A stretch of DNA of 7,974 nt from Methanosarcinales archaeon (GCA_030638625.1 DAOWEE010000342.1:1-7974); one strand, 5' to 3'; shown: positions 1-6,724, numbered from the stretch's first letter. The notes: generated by a model from the sequence alone, not told the origin. Numbers and translations: made by a program.

Positions 1-1503
1 ATGGAAGGCGTTCTGCTGCAGGAATACTTCCCTGATAAGTCTGGTTATTTCCAATGTCAACTGCTGGTCTGGTGGAAGTGCATCCGAGCCTACAAGCTGG
101 ACAATATCCTGGAGTTCTGATTCCTGCTGGAGCAGGTCCATGGCATCGTCTCTTAACTTGACCCAATTCGTGGATACATTCTCATTGTACCAATCAGTTA
201 GTCCTTTGGTATACAGACTGTAACTGTTCAGCCAGTTAATAGACGGGAAATGCCGTCTCTGGGCAAGTTTTGCATCCAGCGCCCAGAACACTTTCACAAT
301 ACGCAGGGTATTCTGGGTAACAGGCTCTGAGAAATCGCCGCCTGGCGGAGATACTGCCCCGATAATGGTAATGGAACCGTTAAGTCCGGCCTGGGACTCT
401 ACTCTTCCGGCACGCTCATAGAACTCGCTTAGACGGGCTGACAGGTATGCAGGATAACCTTCTTCACCTGGCATCTCTTCAAGCCTTGATGAAATCTCTC
501 GCATGGCTTCAGCCCATCTGCTGGTACTGTCAGCCATCAATGATACATCATAACCCATATCCCTGTAATATTCGGCTATTGTGATACCAGTATAAACACT
601 GGCTTCCCTGGCTGCTACAGGCATATTACTGGTATTGGCGATAAGCACGGTCCGCTCCATCAGCGGCCTGCCGGTCTTGGGGTCTTCCAGTTCAGGGAAC
701 TCGGTAAGCACATCTGCCATCTCGTTACCTCTCTCACCGCAACCGATATAGACCACAATCTCGGTATCACTCCATTTAGCAAGCTGCTGCTGGGTAACGG
801 TCTTACCGCTCCCGAAAGGACCGGGAATAGCTGCCGTACCGCCCTTGGCAACCGGGAACAGGCCGTCAAGAATACGCTGTCCTGTAATAAGCGGGACATT
901 TGGGGTCAGTTTTTTAGTGACAGGTCTGGGCATACGCACAGGCCATTTCTGCATCATCTGCATCTCTTTACCGTCAGTCAGGGTACAGACCGTATCTAAC
1001 ACTGTGAATTTACCGCTCTTTATCTCATCCACTGTGCCTGAAACATTAGGTGGAACCATAATCCGATGTTCTACATTAGGTGTTTCCTGTACGGTACCTA
1101 TCACGACACCGCCTGAGACCTTATCACCGGATTTCACAACAGGTTTGAATTCCCAGAGTTTTTCATGGTCCAAACCATCTGCTGTCACTCCACGTTCAAT
1201 AAAATCACCCATCTTATCCTGAAGTATAGGCAATGGGCGCTGAATACCGTCATATATACTTTCAATAAGTCCGGGACCGAGTTCAACTGACAGAGGCATA
1301 CCTGTATTTTCCACAGGTTCTCCAGGTCTTATACCAGCTGTTTCTTCATACACCTGGACAACAGACTTGTCTTTCTCGATTCCAATAACCTCTCCCATGA
1401 GGCCTTCATTCCCTACTTTTACAACATCATACATACTGGTATTGATGCCCTGGACTGTAACTACCGGTCCAGATATTCTATAGATTTCTCCTTTTGTTAC
1501 CAA
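1..1503 (-). CDS. ahaA: A-type ATP synthase catalytic subunit A (3' end cut off by window)
   Basis: Catalytic nucleotide-binding subunit of the A1AO ATP synthase; three copies alternate with subunit B in the cytoplasmic A1 head and make ATP from ADP and phosphate. The window holds 501 codons; the family is usually about 578-585 residues, so roughly 75-80 C-terminal residues lie outside. The N-terminal beta-barrel starts MVTKGEIYRISGPVV. The A-subunit-specific bulge domain runs through about residues 110-200. The P-loop GPFGSGKT is at 228-235, GCGERGNEM with the catalytic Glu at 254-262, followed by the SLMADSTSRWAEAMRE segment near Walker B. The P-loop carries no intein, although some archaeal homologues do at this site. 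The start is TTG at 1503-1501: an in-frame TGA lies two codons upstream and no other start codon occurs before residue 24. It overlaps ahaF by 7 bp. Synonym atpA. Identification is secure from motifs and operon position. Confidence 0.97.
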   Translation of the reverse strand, partial: MVTKGEIYRISGPVVTVQGINTSMYDVVKVGNEGLMGEVIGIEKDKSVVQVYEETAGIRPGEPVENTGMPLSVELGPGLIESIYDGIQRPLPILQDKMGDFIERGVTADGLDHEKLWEFKPVVKSGDKVSGGVVIGTVQETPNVEHRIMVPPNVSGTVDEIKSGKFTVLDTVCTLTDGKEMQMMQKWPVRMPRPVTKKLTPNVPLITGQRILDGLFPVAKGGTAAIPGPFGSGKTVTQQQLAKWSDTEIVVYIGCGERGNEMADVLTEFPELEDPKTGRPLMERTVLIANTSNMPVAAREASVYTGITIAEYYRDMGYDVSLMADSTSRWAEAMREISSRLEEMPGEEGYPAYLSARLSEFYERAGRVESQAGLNGSITIIGAVSPPGGDFSEPVTQNTLRIVKVFWALDAKLAQRRHFPSINWLNSYSLYTKGLTDWYNENVSTNWVKLRDDAMDLLQQESELQDIVQLVGSDALPPDQQLTLEITRLIREVFLQQNAFH

Positions 1504-1796
1504 AGATCAACACCTACTGCTTGTTTAATTTTATCTCTTAAATTTGAACTCTCACCTGCACCACCAAGTGCTATAGTGGTGGGTGTGACTATTTCGTCCA
1601 GCATTATCCTGAACTGTTCCGGCAAACTGGCCAGATCATCATTATGTATAACTAAAATACCAACGTCACGCTCTTTAAGTATACTCTGCAAAGTGTGTAC
1701 AAGGTCATCAGTTTTACTTGTTTCATAAATCTTTTTGATTCCTGCAAGCCTGAAACCCGTGGTAAATTCACTGTTCCCGATTACTGCTATTTCCAT
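1497..1796 (-). CDS. ahaF: A-type ATP synthase subunit F
   Basis: Small central-stalk subunit (99 residues, normal family length near 100) that sits with D in the A1 shaft and contacts the catalytic head during rotation. The N-terminus IAVIGNSEFTTGFRLAGI matches the family signature (V-I-G-D/N...T-x-GFRLAGI) of the Rossmann-like alpha/beta domain. The hydrophobic strand VGILVIHNDDLASL follows at about residues 45-58, and a C-terminal helix ends in VDLW. The ATG start at 1796 is preceded by a strong GGTGAT at 1803-1808, 6 nt away. The gene begins 2 bp after the ahaC stop, and its end overlaps the ahaA start by 7 bp, so it is co-transcribed and probably translationally coupled. Synonym atpF. 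Position between C and A is the standard one. Confidence 0.95.
   Translation of the reverse strand: MEIAVIGNSEFTTGFRLAGIKKIYETSKTDDLVHTLQSILKERDVGILVIHNDDLASLPEQFRIMLDEIVTPTTIALGGAGESSNLRDKIKQAVGVDLW
1512..1516 (-). promoter_or_regulatory. Shine-Dalgarno for ahaA supporting a TTG start
   Basis: On the minus strand AGGTG lies 8 nt upstream of the TTG at 1503, inside the end of ahaF. It matches the archaeal anti-Shine-Dalgarno (core GGAGGTGAT). Together with the in-frame TGA two codons upstream it fixes TTG as the ahaA start. Confidence 0.75.
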
Positions 1797-1798
1797 GT

Positions 1799-2836
1799 TT
1801 ACATCACCAGATGTTTTCTTATGATTTCATCAGGCAGATTTACTTTTTTACCCCGCACAATGGTCCTTATGCTGTTTATTTCATTGTTCTTCCTGAGCAT
1901 ATAATCGTATATAGGAAGAATCGAAATCGGATAATAATGTGAAACCTTTGATGCATATTCTATTGCATATTTATCCAGTACAGCTTCTACATCCATAAGC
2001 GAAGTCATATCCTCGCTTACTACTTCAGATATAGCAGACCAGTATGAATAATCTTCAAGTCTTTTCAGGAAATCTGACCAGGAGAGAGATGACATCTTTT
2101 TTAGATCTCTGCTCTTAAGTTCCATGCCACCTGGTATCAACAATTCAAGGATGACATCCTTGTCGAGACCAGCTTTTTTGGTCCTGAAAAGTGTTTTCAG
2201 GTTTTTCAGGTCAATCTCAGTCATGATAAATTTAAGACTCAGTTTTTCACCTTTTGATTTACCAATGGATGCCAGCAATCGTGAATAATATATCTTATCA
2301 AGTTCGTTCTCAATAGTCGACAATTCGCCACCCTCATAATCGGCTATGGCAGAGTAATAGGGTGAGTTTGCAAGGGCACTTTTTATATCCTCAATGGATT
2401 CCATATTGGCGATGGAAGTAATCTGGCGGTAACCCAACTGCCCTGCAGCCACCACAGCATCCATTATTTCCTGGGCTGGAGCTCCGTAATATTTTCCTCT
2501 CAGAATAGTCTTGATATTCCAGATATCCCAATGTCTTAGATATTCAGTGATAAGATAATTGGGTTCATCCTTTGATATCCGTAACAATTTTCGATATGTC
2601 CTTGCAAGGTTCTGGTTCAGGGCATGCTCCAGCAGGTCGAGACCACTGTATTTTTGGGCAAGTTCATCCACATCCTGTTTGTATTCAGACTCCCCCATTA
2701 AACGTGTTATCTCGGGAATGTCCATGTTCATTAGTTTGGGGTAAACTTCCCTGGGCATTAGTTTGCTTTTCATAGCCCTTACCCTGGCTGTGATATACGG
2801 ATATTTTTTGCTGCCCCGCTTAATTAAGAATGCCAT
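1799..2836 (-). CDS. ahaC: A-type ATP synthase subunit C
   Basis: Subunit C (homologue of V-ATPase subunit d/Vma6) is the funnel-like socket that connects the central shaft to the rotating c ring. The 345-residue product is largely alpha-helical, with the family N-terminal pattern YPYITARVRAMKSKLMPREVY near residues 12-32, an LLEHALNQNLARTYRKL helix near 80-100, and a C-terminal YDYMLRKNNEINSIRTIVRGK segment typical of the family. I chose ATG at 2836 rather than the longer in-frame TTG at 2851 because GGTGA (2844-2848) lies 7 nt upstream of this ATG, whereas it would fall inside the coding region of the TTG form. The TGA of this Shine-Dalgarno is also the ahaE stop codon, and the gap to ahaE is 7 bp. 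Synonym atpC. Confidence 0.95.
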   Translation of the reverse strand: MAFLIKRGSKKYPYITARVRAMKSKLMPREVYPKLMNMDIPEITRLMGESEYKQDVDELAQKYSGLDLLEHALNQNLARTYRKLLRISKDEPNYLITEYLRHWDIWNIKTILRGKYYGAPAQEIMDAVVAAGQLGYRQITSIANMESIEDIKSALANSPYYSAIADYEGGELSTIENELDKIYYSRLLASIGKSKGEKLSLKFIMTEIDLKNLKTLFRTKKAGLDKDVILELLIPGGMELKSRDLKKMSSLSWSDFLKRLEDYSYWSAISEVVSEDMTSLMDVEAVLDKYAIEYASKVSHYYPISILPIYDYMLRKNNEINSIRTIVRGKKVNLPDEIIRKHLVM

Positions 2837-2843
2837 GAACACT

Positions 2844-2848
2844 TCACC
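2844..2848 (-). promoter_or_regulatory. Shine-Dalgarno for ahaC overlapping the ahaE stop codon
   Basis: GGTGA on the minus strand contains the TGA stop of ahaE (2846-2844) and lies 7 nt from the ATG at 2836. This decides the ahaC start and suggests that ribosomes finishing ahaE re-initiate on ahaC. Confidence 0.75.
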
Positions 2849-3395
2849 CAAAGAGTATATCAGAAATCTGCTTCAGTGACTGCTCAGATACATCTTCCAG
2901 AATCCTATCGTATGTATAGTCCATACGTACGGTACCATCATCGTTCTCTATGACCAGTCCGCCTATGCAGTCAATCTCACCCATATATGTTAGATCAGTC
3001 ATTTCCTGGACAAGTTTTGCATCTCTTGCATTGGAATATATTCTGGTTCCACTGCTACCGTATTGATCAAGAATTGCCTTTAACAGACTGGCATTTTTCT
3101 TGGCTGGCATAGAAGAGATAACATCCCTGGTTGATTGATTAACGCTGTCCAGGATATCCTTTTTTGCATTTAGTGCAGCCCGCTTCATCTCAAGATGGGC
3201 ACTGGATATTTCCTGTTTACGCATCCTCTCAATATGGGCATCAACCTCTTCCTGACGGGTTTGCATAATCTCATCTGCTCTGGATTGTGCCTCATGTATC
3301 AGGACAGCGGCCTCTTCTTCAGCTTCAGCATTGATGGCTGAAGCTTTGGACCTGGCTTGCTCCAGGATATCATTCACAACGTCTTCAAGTCCCAT
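2844..3395 (-). CDS. ahaE: A-type ATP synthase subunit E (peripheral stalk)
   Basis: Peripheral-stalk subunit (183 residues, normal length) that pairs with subunit H to form the stator struts holding the A1 head against rotation. Residues 1 to about 95 form a long charged coiled coil rich in Ala, Glu, Arg and Gln (for example ARSKASAINAEAEEEAAVLI and RADEIMQTRQEEVDAHIERM). Residues about 100-183 form the globular head-binding domain, with a DCIGGLVIENDDGTVRMDYT segment near 139-158 characteristic of the family. The ATG at 3395 is preceded by GGGAG (3403-3407) at 7 nt. It starts 29 bp after ahaK, the largest gap between genes in the operon. The stop codon is embedded in the ahaC ribosome-binding site. 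Synonym atpE. Confidence 0.95.
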   Translation of the reverse strand: MGLEDVVNDILEQARSKASAINAEAEEEAAVLIHEAQSRADEIMQTRQEEVDAHIERMRKQEISSAHLEMKRAALNAKKDILDSVNQSTRDVISSMPAKKNASLLKAILDQYGSSGTRIYSNARDAKLVQEMTDLTYMGEIDCIGGLVIENDDGTVRMDYTYDRILEDVSEQSLKQISDILFG

Positions 3396-3424
3396 ATTCT
3401 ATCTCCCGATAACGGGTTGAGTAT

Positions 3425-3685
3425 CTACAGGAACAACAGCAATATAGCAACGACCAGACCAAAGATAACGATGGTTTCCGGAATAACGGTCATGATCAGA
3501 CCTTTGCCGAAAAGTTCTTCCCGTTCTGCCATTGCACCGACTGCTGCAGCGCCGATGTCTTTTTCTGCAAGAGCTGATGCAATACCTGACAGTCCTACTG
3601 CCAGACCTGCGCCAATAGCAATAAGTCCTCTCTGGTTTGCAAGTATCTGTTCAACTGATGCTTCTGCTAAATTTATATCTACCAT
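3425..3685 (-). CDS. ahaK: A-type ATP synthase subunit K (c-ring proteolipid)
   Basis: Rotor-ring proteolipid of 86 residues with one hairpin: helix 1 about 19-40, a polar loop (AEKD ... AEREELFGKG), and helix 2 about 62-86. The ion-binding carboxylate is Glu70 in IPETIVIFGL on helix 2, next to Thr71. This is the E-S/T arrangement associated with Na+ and H+ binding in archaeal c subunits. The helix 1 position that aligns by eye with the Gln of the Ilyobacter Na+ ring is Glu41 here. Helix 1 reads GIASALAE where many c subunits have GxGxGxG. It is a single-hairpin form with one carboxylate per hairpin, unlike the duplicated forms of some methanogens. ATG 3685 follows a near-perfect GGAGG (3694-3698) at 8 nt and abuts the ahaI stop codon directly, which fits the need for many more copies of K than of I. 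Synonym atpK. Confidence 0.96.
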   Translation of the reverse strand: MVDINLAEASVEQILANQRGLIAIGAGLAVGLSGIASALAEKDIGAAAVGAMAEREELFGKGLIMTVIPETIVIFGLVVAILLLFL

Positions 3686-5644
3686 TTATTTTTCCTCCGT
3701 GTATTTTCGAGTATATCCGAATGGATTAAATTTACGACCACCGCCCTCGTAGAATTTTGTAAAGAATTCTACGTACTGCAACCTCAAGGCATGCAGTCCG
3801 GGCGCAACTACGCCCAATACGGTGTTCACTGTGTGCCCAACTATGAGCACTAAAATCCCCAATATTATGAATAATCCGCCCTGGGGAAAGAGCATTCCAG
3901 TCACAATCTCATTTACTGCAAAGGCAATACCTACCGAAGATAAACCTACAGCTGTAAGCCTTGTGTATGAAAGTGTATTGCTGAGAATTGATGGAAGTTC
4001 CAGAATTCCGGCTCCACCTTCACCTGCAATCAGCATTACTACCCCAAGTACTGCAACTACTGCACCTATGGTATTACCGATTACCGGTATGTATTCCAAG
4101 GCAGATAGAATAATAAGAGCAATTCCGAGTTGTAGTATAATCCAGCTTAACTTTGTCAGTACAGCTTTCACAACACCATGTGAAATTGCTTCATTCCTGA
4201 AACCTAACAGGAATCCGAGATTCAAGTGAAGCGTACCGATTAATGCTGATGCTAACAATAGTATTGGTATATCTTCCTTTCCAAGCCTTTCAAGTATTGG
4301 CAAAGCGTGGAAATTATAGAACATCTCACCCATCGCACTATGTTCACCAATCAGTTCCGCAACAATGCTGTGATGCCCAAACAGGTGGAAACCAAAAATC
4401 TCAGCAAACAATATTCCAAATATCAATGTTGAGATACTACAGTATATTAACAGTGTTGCCAGGGGTTTCAAACCTTCCGACTTTATCTTAGCTTTTCCTA
4501 TAAGGCCCAAAGTCAGGAGCACCAGACCGTATCCGATATCTCCAAGCATGATGCCATAGAACAAGGGGAAGGTAATGAAAATGATGGCTGAGGGGTCTAT
4601 TTCTTTATAATTAGGTCTTGAATACAAGTTCATTATTGTTTCAAGTGGTTTGACCGATCCCGGGTTATCGTATTCCACAGGGATGGTTTCTGCCTTAATA
4701 TCCTCTTTTTCAATGTCTAATTTTGTGAAATAGACTGAATGGTTGAATCGCTCTTCGATGAGCTTTTCTGTATTTTCCATCTGGTCGTCAGGTACCCAAC
4801 AATCAATGATAAATGTATTATCAGTCGTCGCAAACCTCAATGGAGCTTCTGCTTTTTGGGTTACTATCGATAGTATTTCATCTGATGCCAGAACAAAATC
4901 AGAATAACTGCTTTGCAGACTAGTAATCTCGTTCGTAAGTGATTCCAGCTCAGCCTGTATATCTTTTTTTCTGTTGTTAAAACCGGCCAGTAATTTTCCT
5001 GGGTCACCAGTCAATTCCGGTATATGCAATTCAGAGAAATTGTACTTATCAAGTACTTCAACAACAGCATCAGTATGTTCAACTGACACAAATAAAGCAA
5101 TAAGCAGGGCTTTATTGTGCATAGCAATATTCAGGTCACAGCTGGTTGTAACCTTCTTAACCTCTGTTTCAATCTCTGTTCTGTCACCCTGAATGTATCC
5201 TGCATGGACTGATATAGAGCTATAATCCCTATACATCTCCACGTTCAGCGGGAACATTGACAATGGCTGTAAATCTTTAATGTAAGTTTCAATATTCTTA
5301 CCTTCAATATCCAGTACATTCCGTTTATCCAGCAATACAGAAACAGCAGAATCTAATTCATCAAGTCTGGAATCAAAATCATCTAATAAAGATTCCTCAT
5401 CTAATAGATTATCAGTATATTTTGGCTTTATGCCAAGGAAATTAGATAATGACCTGAGTTTGATAAGCTTATTTGAAACCTCTGACGCCACCACAGCAGG
5501 TTTACCGATTGAAAGAAAATCAGTCTCTTCTGTGAAATCCTCTATGTGTACAGAGTTCAAACCATGCAGTGTCTCAACTACTTGGTCAAGAAGATTATTA
5601 TGACCCACTAATAAAGCTCTTGAAACTTTTTTGGCCTTAAGCAT
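3686..5644 (-). CDS. ahaI: A-type ATP synthase subunit I (membrane stator subunit a)
   Basis: Membrane stator subunit (652 residues, normal for the family) that provides the ion half-channels facing the c ring. Residues 1 to about 345 are a cytoplasmic arm of alpha/beta and coiled-coil segments (for example KKDIQAELESLTNEITSL) that binds the peripheral stalk. The rest is a multi-helix membrane domain. Hallmarks are FYGIMLGDIGYG around Met366-Gly373; NTLSYTRLTAVG with the essential channel Arg at 562; and HALRLQYVEFFTKFYEGGG with Arg621 near the C-terminus. The extracytoplasmic loop after the second membrane segment is rich in His (FHLFGHH, GEH, FHALP). The ATG at 5644 overlaps the ahaH end by 8 bp and follows a GAGG (5652-5655) at 7 nt. 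The stop codon touches the ahaK start. Synonym atpI or ntpI. Confidence 0.96.
   Translation of the reverse strand: MLKAKKVSRALLVGHNNLLDQVVETLHGLNSVHIEDFTEETDFLSIGKPAVVASEVSNKLIKLRSLSNFLGIKPKYTDNLLDEESLLDDFDSRLDELDSAVSVLLDKRNVLDIEGKNIETYIKDLQPLSMFPLNVEMYRDYSSISVHAGYIQGDRTEIETEVKKVTTSCDLNIAMHNKALLIALFVSVEHTDAVVEVLDKYNFSELHIPELTGDPGKLLAGFNNRKKDIQAELESLTNEITSLQSSYSDFVLASDEILSIVTQKAEAPLRFATTDNTFIIDCWVPDDQMENTEKLIEERFNHSVYFTKLDIEKEDIKAETIPVEYDNPGSVKPLETIMNLYSRPNYKEIDPSAIIFITFPLFYGIMLGDIGYGLVLLTLGLIGKAKIKSEGLKPLATLLIYCSISTLIFGILFAEIFGFHLFGHHSIVAELIGEHSAMGEMFYNFHALPILERLGKEDIPILLLASALIGTLHLNLGFLLGFRNEAISHGVVKAVLTKLSWIILQLGIALIILSALEYIPVIGNTIGAVVAVLGVVMLIAGEGGAGILELPSILSNTLSYTRLTAVGLSSVGIAFAVNEIVTGMLFPQGGLFIILGILVLIVGHTVNTVLGVVAPGLHALRLQYVEFFTKFYEGGGRKFNPFGYTRKYTEEK
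3694..3698 (-). promoter_or_regulatory. Strong Shine-Dalgarno for the c subunit
   Basis: GGAGG, 8 nt upstream of the ahaK ATG and inside the last codons of ahaI. It is the only full GGAGG I noted among the sites in this operon, in line with the c subunit being needed in about ten or more copies per complex. Confidence 0.7.
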
Positions 5645-5963
5645 ATATTGCCCTCTCGAATTGCTCCTCTAGGGTTTCGGTAGCTTTCGCCATATTATTT
5701 TCAGCCTCTGATTTGATTGAATCAGCTGCAGCAAATCCTTCCTTGAGCAGATTTTCTTTCTCAGACACTACACTGGTCTTTGCTTGTGCAATCTTCTCAT
5801 CACCAGCTTTTTGCGAATCTATTTCTGTTTTTTCGATTAATTCACGTGACTGGTTCTTTGCTTCCAGTATCTTCTTGGTTTTTGCTTCATCGGCCTGCGA
5901 TATTATCGATTCCGCATCTTCTTCCGCTTTCTTTATCTGAGATAGAATTTCGGCCTTTGTCAT
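5637..5963 (-). CDS. ahaH: A-type ATP synthase subunit H (peripheral stalk)
   Basis: First gene of the operon, 108 residues, close to the usual length of about 100-110. It is nearly all charged coiled coil with recurring Ala, Glu and Lys (ILSQIKKAEEDAESIISQAD, then LIEKTEIDSQKAGDEKIAQA, ending in LEEQFERAIYA). Known AhaH pairs with subunit E to form the right-handed coiled-coil peripheral stalk. The assignment rests on composition, length and position directly before ahaI, as in Methanosarcina, because coiled coils carry little sequence signature. ATG 5963 follows GGTGA (5971-5975) at 7 nt. The 3' end overlaps ahaI by 8 bp. Confidence 0.92.
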   Translation of the reverse strand: MTKAEILSQIKKAEEDAESIISQADEAKTKKILEAKNQSRELIEKTEIDSQKAGDEKIAQAKTSVVSEKENLLKEGFAAADSIKSEAENNMAKATETLEEQFERAIYA

Positions 5964-5970
5964 ATTTCCT

Positions 5971-5975
5971 TCACC
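5971..5975 (-). promoter_or_regulatory. Shine-Dalgarno for ahaH
   Basis: GGTGA 7 nt upstream of the ahaH ATG. A second ATG just upstream (in the AATATGG context) opens a five-codon out-of-frame reading frame that ends in TGA overlapping the ahaH start; this may be incidental. Confidence 0.6.
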
Positions 5976-5998
5976 ATATTGATAATTTTAAATCAGAT

Positions 5999-6018
5999 AT
6001 TTCATGATATCATGAAAT
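5999..6018. promoter_or_regulatory. Perfect 20-bp palindrome upstream of ahaH, candidate operator
   Basis: The half-site ATTTCATGAT is followed immediately by its exact reverse complement. The element lies 36-55 bp before the ahaH start codon and contains TCATGA twice; TCATGA recurs at 6087-6092 and 6223-6228 in the same intergenic region. It sits about where transcription would start if the TATA-like element at 6037-6044 is used. It could bind a dimeric regulator as DNA, or fold into an 8-bp hairpin with a 4-nt loop as RNA. The function is inference. Confidence 0.4.
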
Positions 6019-6036
6019 TTATCTAAATCATTGTAT

Positions 6037-6044
6037 TTTTAAGG
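6037..6044 (-). promoter_or_regulatory. Possible proximal BRE/TATA element for the ATP synthase operon
   Basis: The minus strand reads CCTTAAAA then ATACAA, an AT-rich box with a short C-rich upstream part as expected of archaeal BRE/TATA. A start site about 25 nt downstream would fall near 6010-6015, within the palindrome, giving a leader of about 50 nt. The same CCTTAAAA octamer occurs again 68 bp upstream at 6105-6112. It is not a perfect TATA consensus, so this is tentative. Confidence 0.3.
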
Positions 6045-6130
6045 ATAACCACAATCAAGCTCATTTTTCAGATGATAGCATTTAAATCATGATTATTATT
6101 AAACTTTTAAGGTTGTTTTTGTTATCCTTA
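6040..6130. repeat. 10-bp inverted repeat, arms 6040-6049 and 6121-6130
   Basis: TAAGGATAAC at 6040-6049 is repeated exactly as its reverse complement GTTATCCTTA at 6121-6130, with 71 bp between. The arms overlap or flank the two TATA-like boxes. They may be paired protein-binding sites bridging the promoter region. No function can be assigned from sequence alone. Confidence 0.45.
6105..6112 (-). promoter_or_regulatory. Possible distal BRE/TATA element for the ATP synthase operon
   Basis: Second copy of CCTTAAAA on the minus strand, followed by GTTTAATAATAAT. If used, transcription would begin near 6080 and the ahaH mRNA would have a leader of roughly 115 nt containing the 20-bp palindrome as a hairpin. 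Confidence 0.22.
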
Positions 6131-6202
6131 TTCACGTCTGAATTTCAAGTCTATCATTTAACATATAGTAGATAAACTATTCGGTTCTCACACTGAAAAT
6201 TC

Positions 6203-6220
6203 AATCGCCACAGGACGATT
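6203..6220 (-). terminator. Weak hairpin after the hypothetical gene, possible terminator
   Basis: AATCG and CGATT form a 5-bp stem around an 8-nt loop about 20-35 nt after the stop codon at 6239, followed on the minus strand by GAATTTTC. The stem is short and the T run modest, so this is only a suggestion. Confidence 0.2.
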
Positions 6221-6238
6221 CTTCATGAATATATATGG

Positions 6239-6724
6239 TCATTTTGTCTGCCCGCGTTCAATTTCGTCCACTAAAGTGCTGGCAACCTCATTGCAGTTAG
6301 TATGTCCGGGCCCATTTAATGGGTTTATTTTCATTGTCAATATTTCCTGTGCAAGGTCACACCTGATCAGGAAAGTATCTTCATTGAATGAGACTCTCCT
6401 ATAATCTTTATCCAGACGTGAATATAGTATGCTTATTTTAAAATCCAATATACCGTTGTCTTCAATACCATCAAGAACTATATCCAGATCCTGTAAGGTC
6501 AAAGGTTTAAAATCCACACCTGCCTCGGTAATATACACATTAATTTTACGTTTAACTTCAAGGGTATGGTCTGGTGTCCTCTTTAGGGTTATTGAACCCG
6601 ACTTATTGTTCATTCCGGCCAGTGTTTTCACAAGATATTGTAGATTACCCCTGAAACTGTATGTCTGTGTAAACTCTATCTCTTGCACCGGAAAACGATG
6701 ATATATTCGCTTTCTCATTTCCAA
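6239..6724 (-). CDS. Hypothetical protein, 161 residues, upstream of the ATP synthase operon
   Basis: I do not recognise this protein. It is soluble, with no membrane segment or signal peptide, and charged. It has a basic N-terminus (RKRIYHRF), a beta-rich middle (SITLKRTPDHTLEVKRKINV at 44-63, then LDFKISILYSRLDKDYRRVS at 93-112), two Cys (122 and 144), and a C-terminal amphipathic helix (NEVASTLVDEIERG). A coding role is supported by an intact frame, an AGGTGA Shine-Dalgarno (6731-6736) and alternating hydrophobic residues. That Shine-Dalgarno is 6 nt from a TTG at 6724 and 12 nt from the ATG at 6718; the first spacing matches neighbouring genes, so TTG is preferred, but the ATG (159 residues) is possible. 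It is on the same strand as the ATP synthase genes but 275 bp away, so probably a separate transcript. Confidence 0.75.
   Translation of the reverse strand: MEMRKRIYHRFPVQEIEFTQTYSFRGNLQYLVKTLAGMNNKSGSITLKRTPDHTLEVKRKINVYITEAGVDFKPLTLQDLDIVLDGIEDNGILDFKISILYSRLDKDYRRVSFNEDTFLIRCDLAQEILTMKINPLNGPGHTNCNEVASTLVDEIERGQTK

Noticed and set aside
799..822. Intein insertion at the A-subunit P-loop
   Set aside because: Some archaeal A subunits carry an intein here, but the reading frame runs directly through GPFGSGKT with no insertion.
660..899. Minus-strand open frame of 79 residues
   Set aside because: Same strand but a different frame from ahaA, whose P-loop region (GPFGSGKT) covers it.
845..1222. 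Plus-strand open frame opposite the A subunit
   Set aside because: Antisense to strongly conserved catalytic coding sequence; the protein is rich in Ser, Thr and Pro with no recognisable fold. It is a shadow of ahaA.
2837..2851. Five-codon N-terminal extension of ahaC starting at TTG 2851
   Set aside because: The GGTGA Shine-Dalgarno for the downstream ATG 2836 would lie inside this extension; the family N-terminus fits the shorter form.
3357..3752. Plus-strand open frame across ahaE, ahaK and ahaI ends
   Set aside because: Antisense to three well-supported genes and without its own ribosome-binding site or recognisable content.
3822..4229. Plus-strand open frame opposite the membrane part of ahaI
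   Set aside because: Antisense shadow of transmembrane codons in ahaI; low-complexity Ser/Thr/Ile/Pro composition.
5713..6007. Two overlapping plus-strand frames opposite ahaH
   Set aside because: Arise from the repetitive Ala/Glu/Lys codons of the coiled coil read on the other strand, giving Ser/Phe-rich nonsense.
6429..6701. Plus-strand 90-residue frame opposite the hypothetical protein
   Set aside because: The minus-strand frame is longer, has a proper Shine-Dalgarno and reads as a normal soluble protein; the plus frame has no support.
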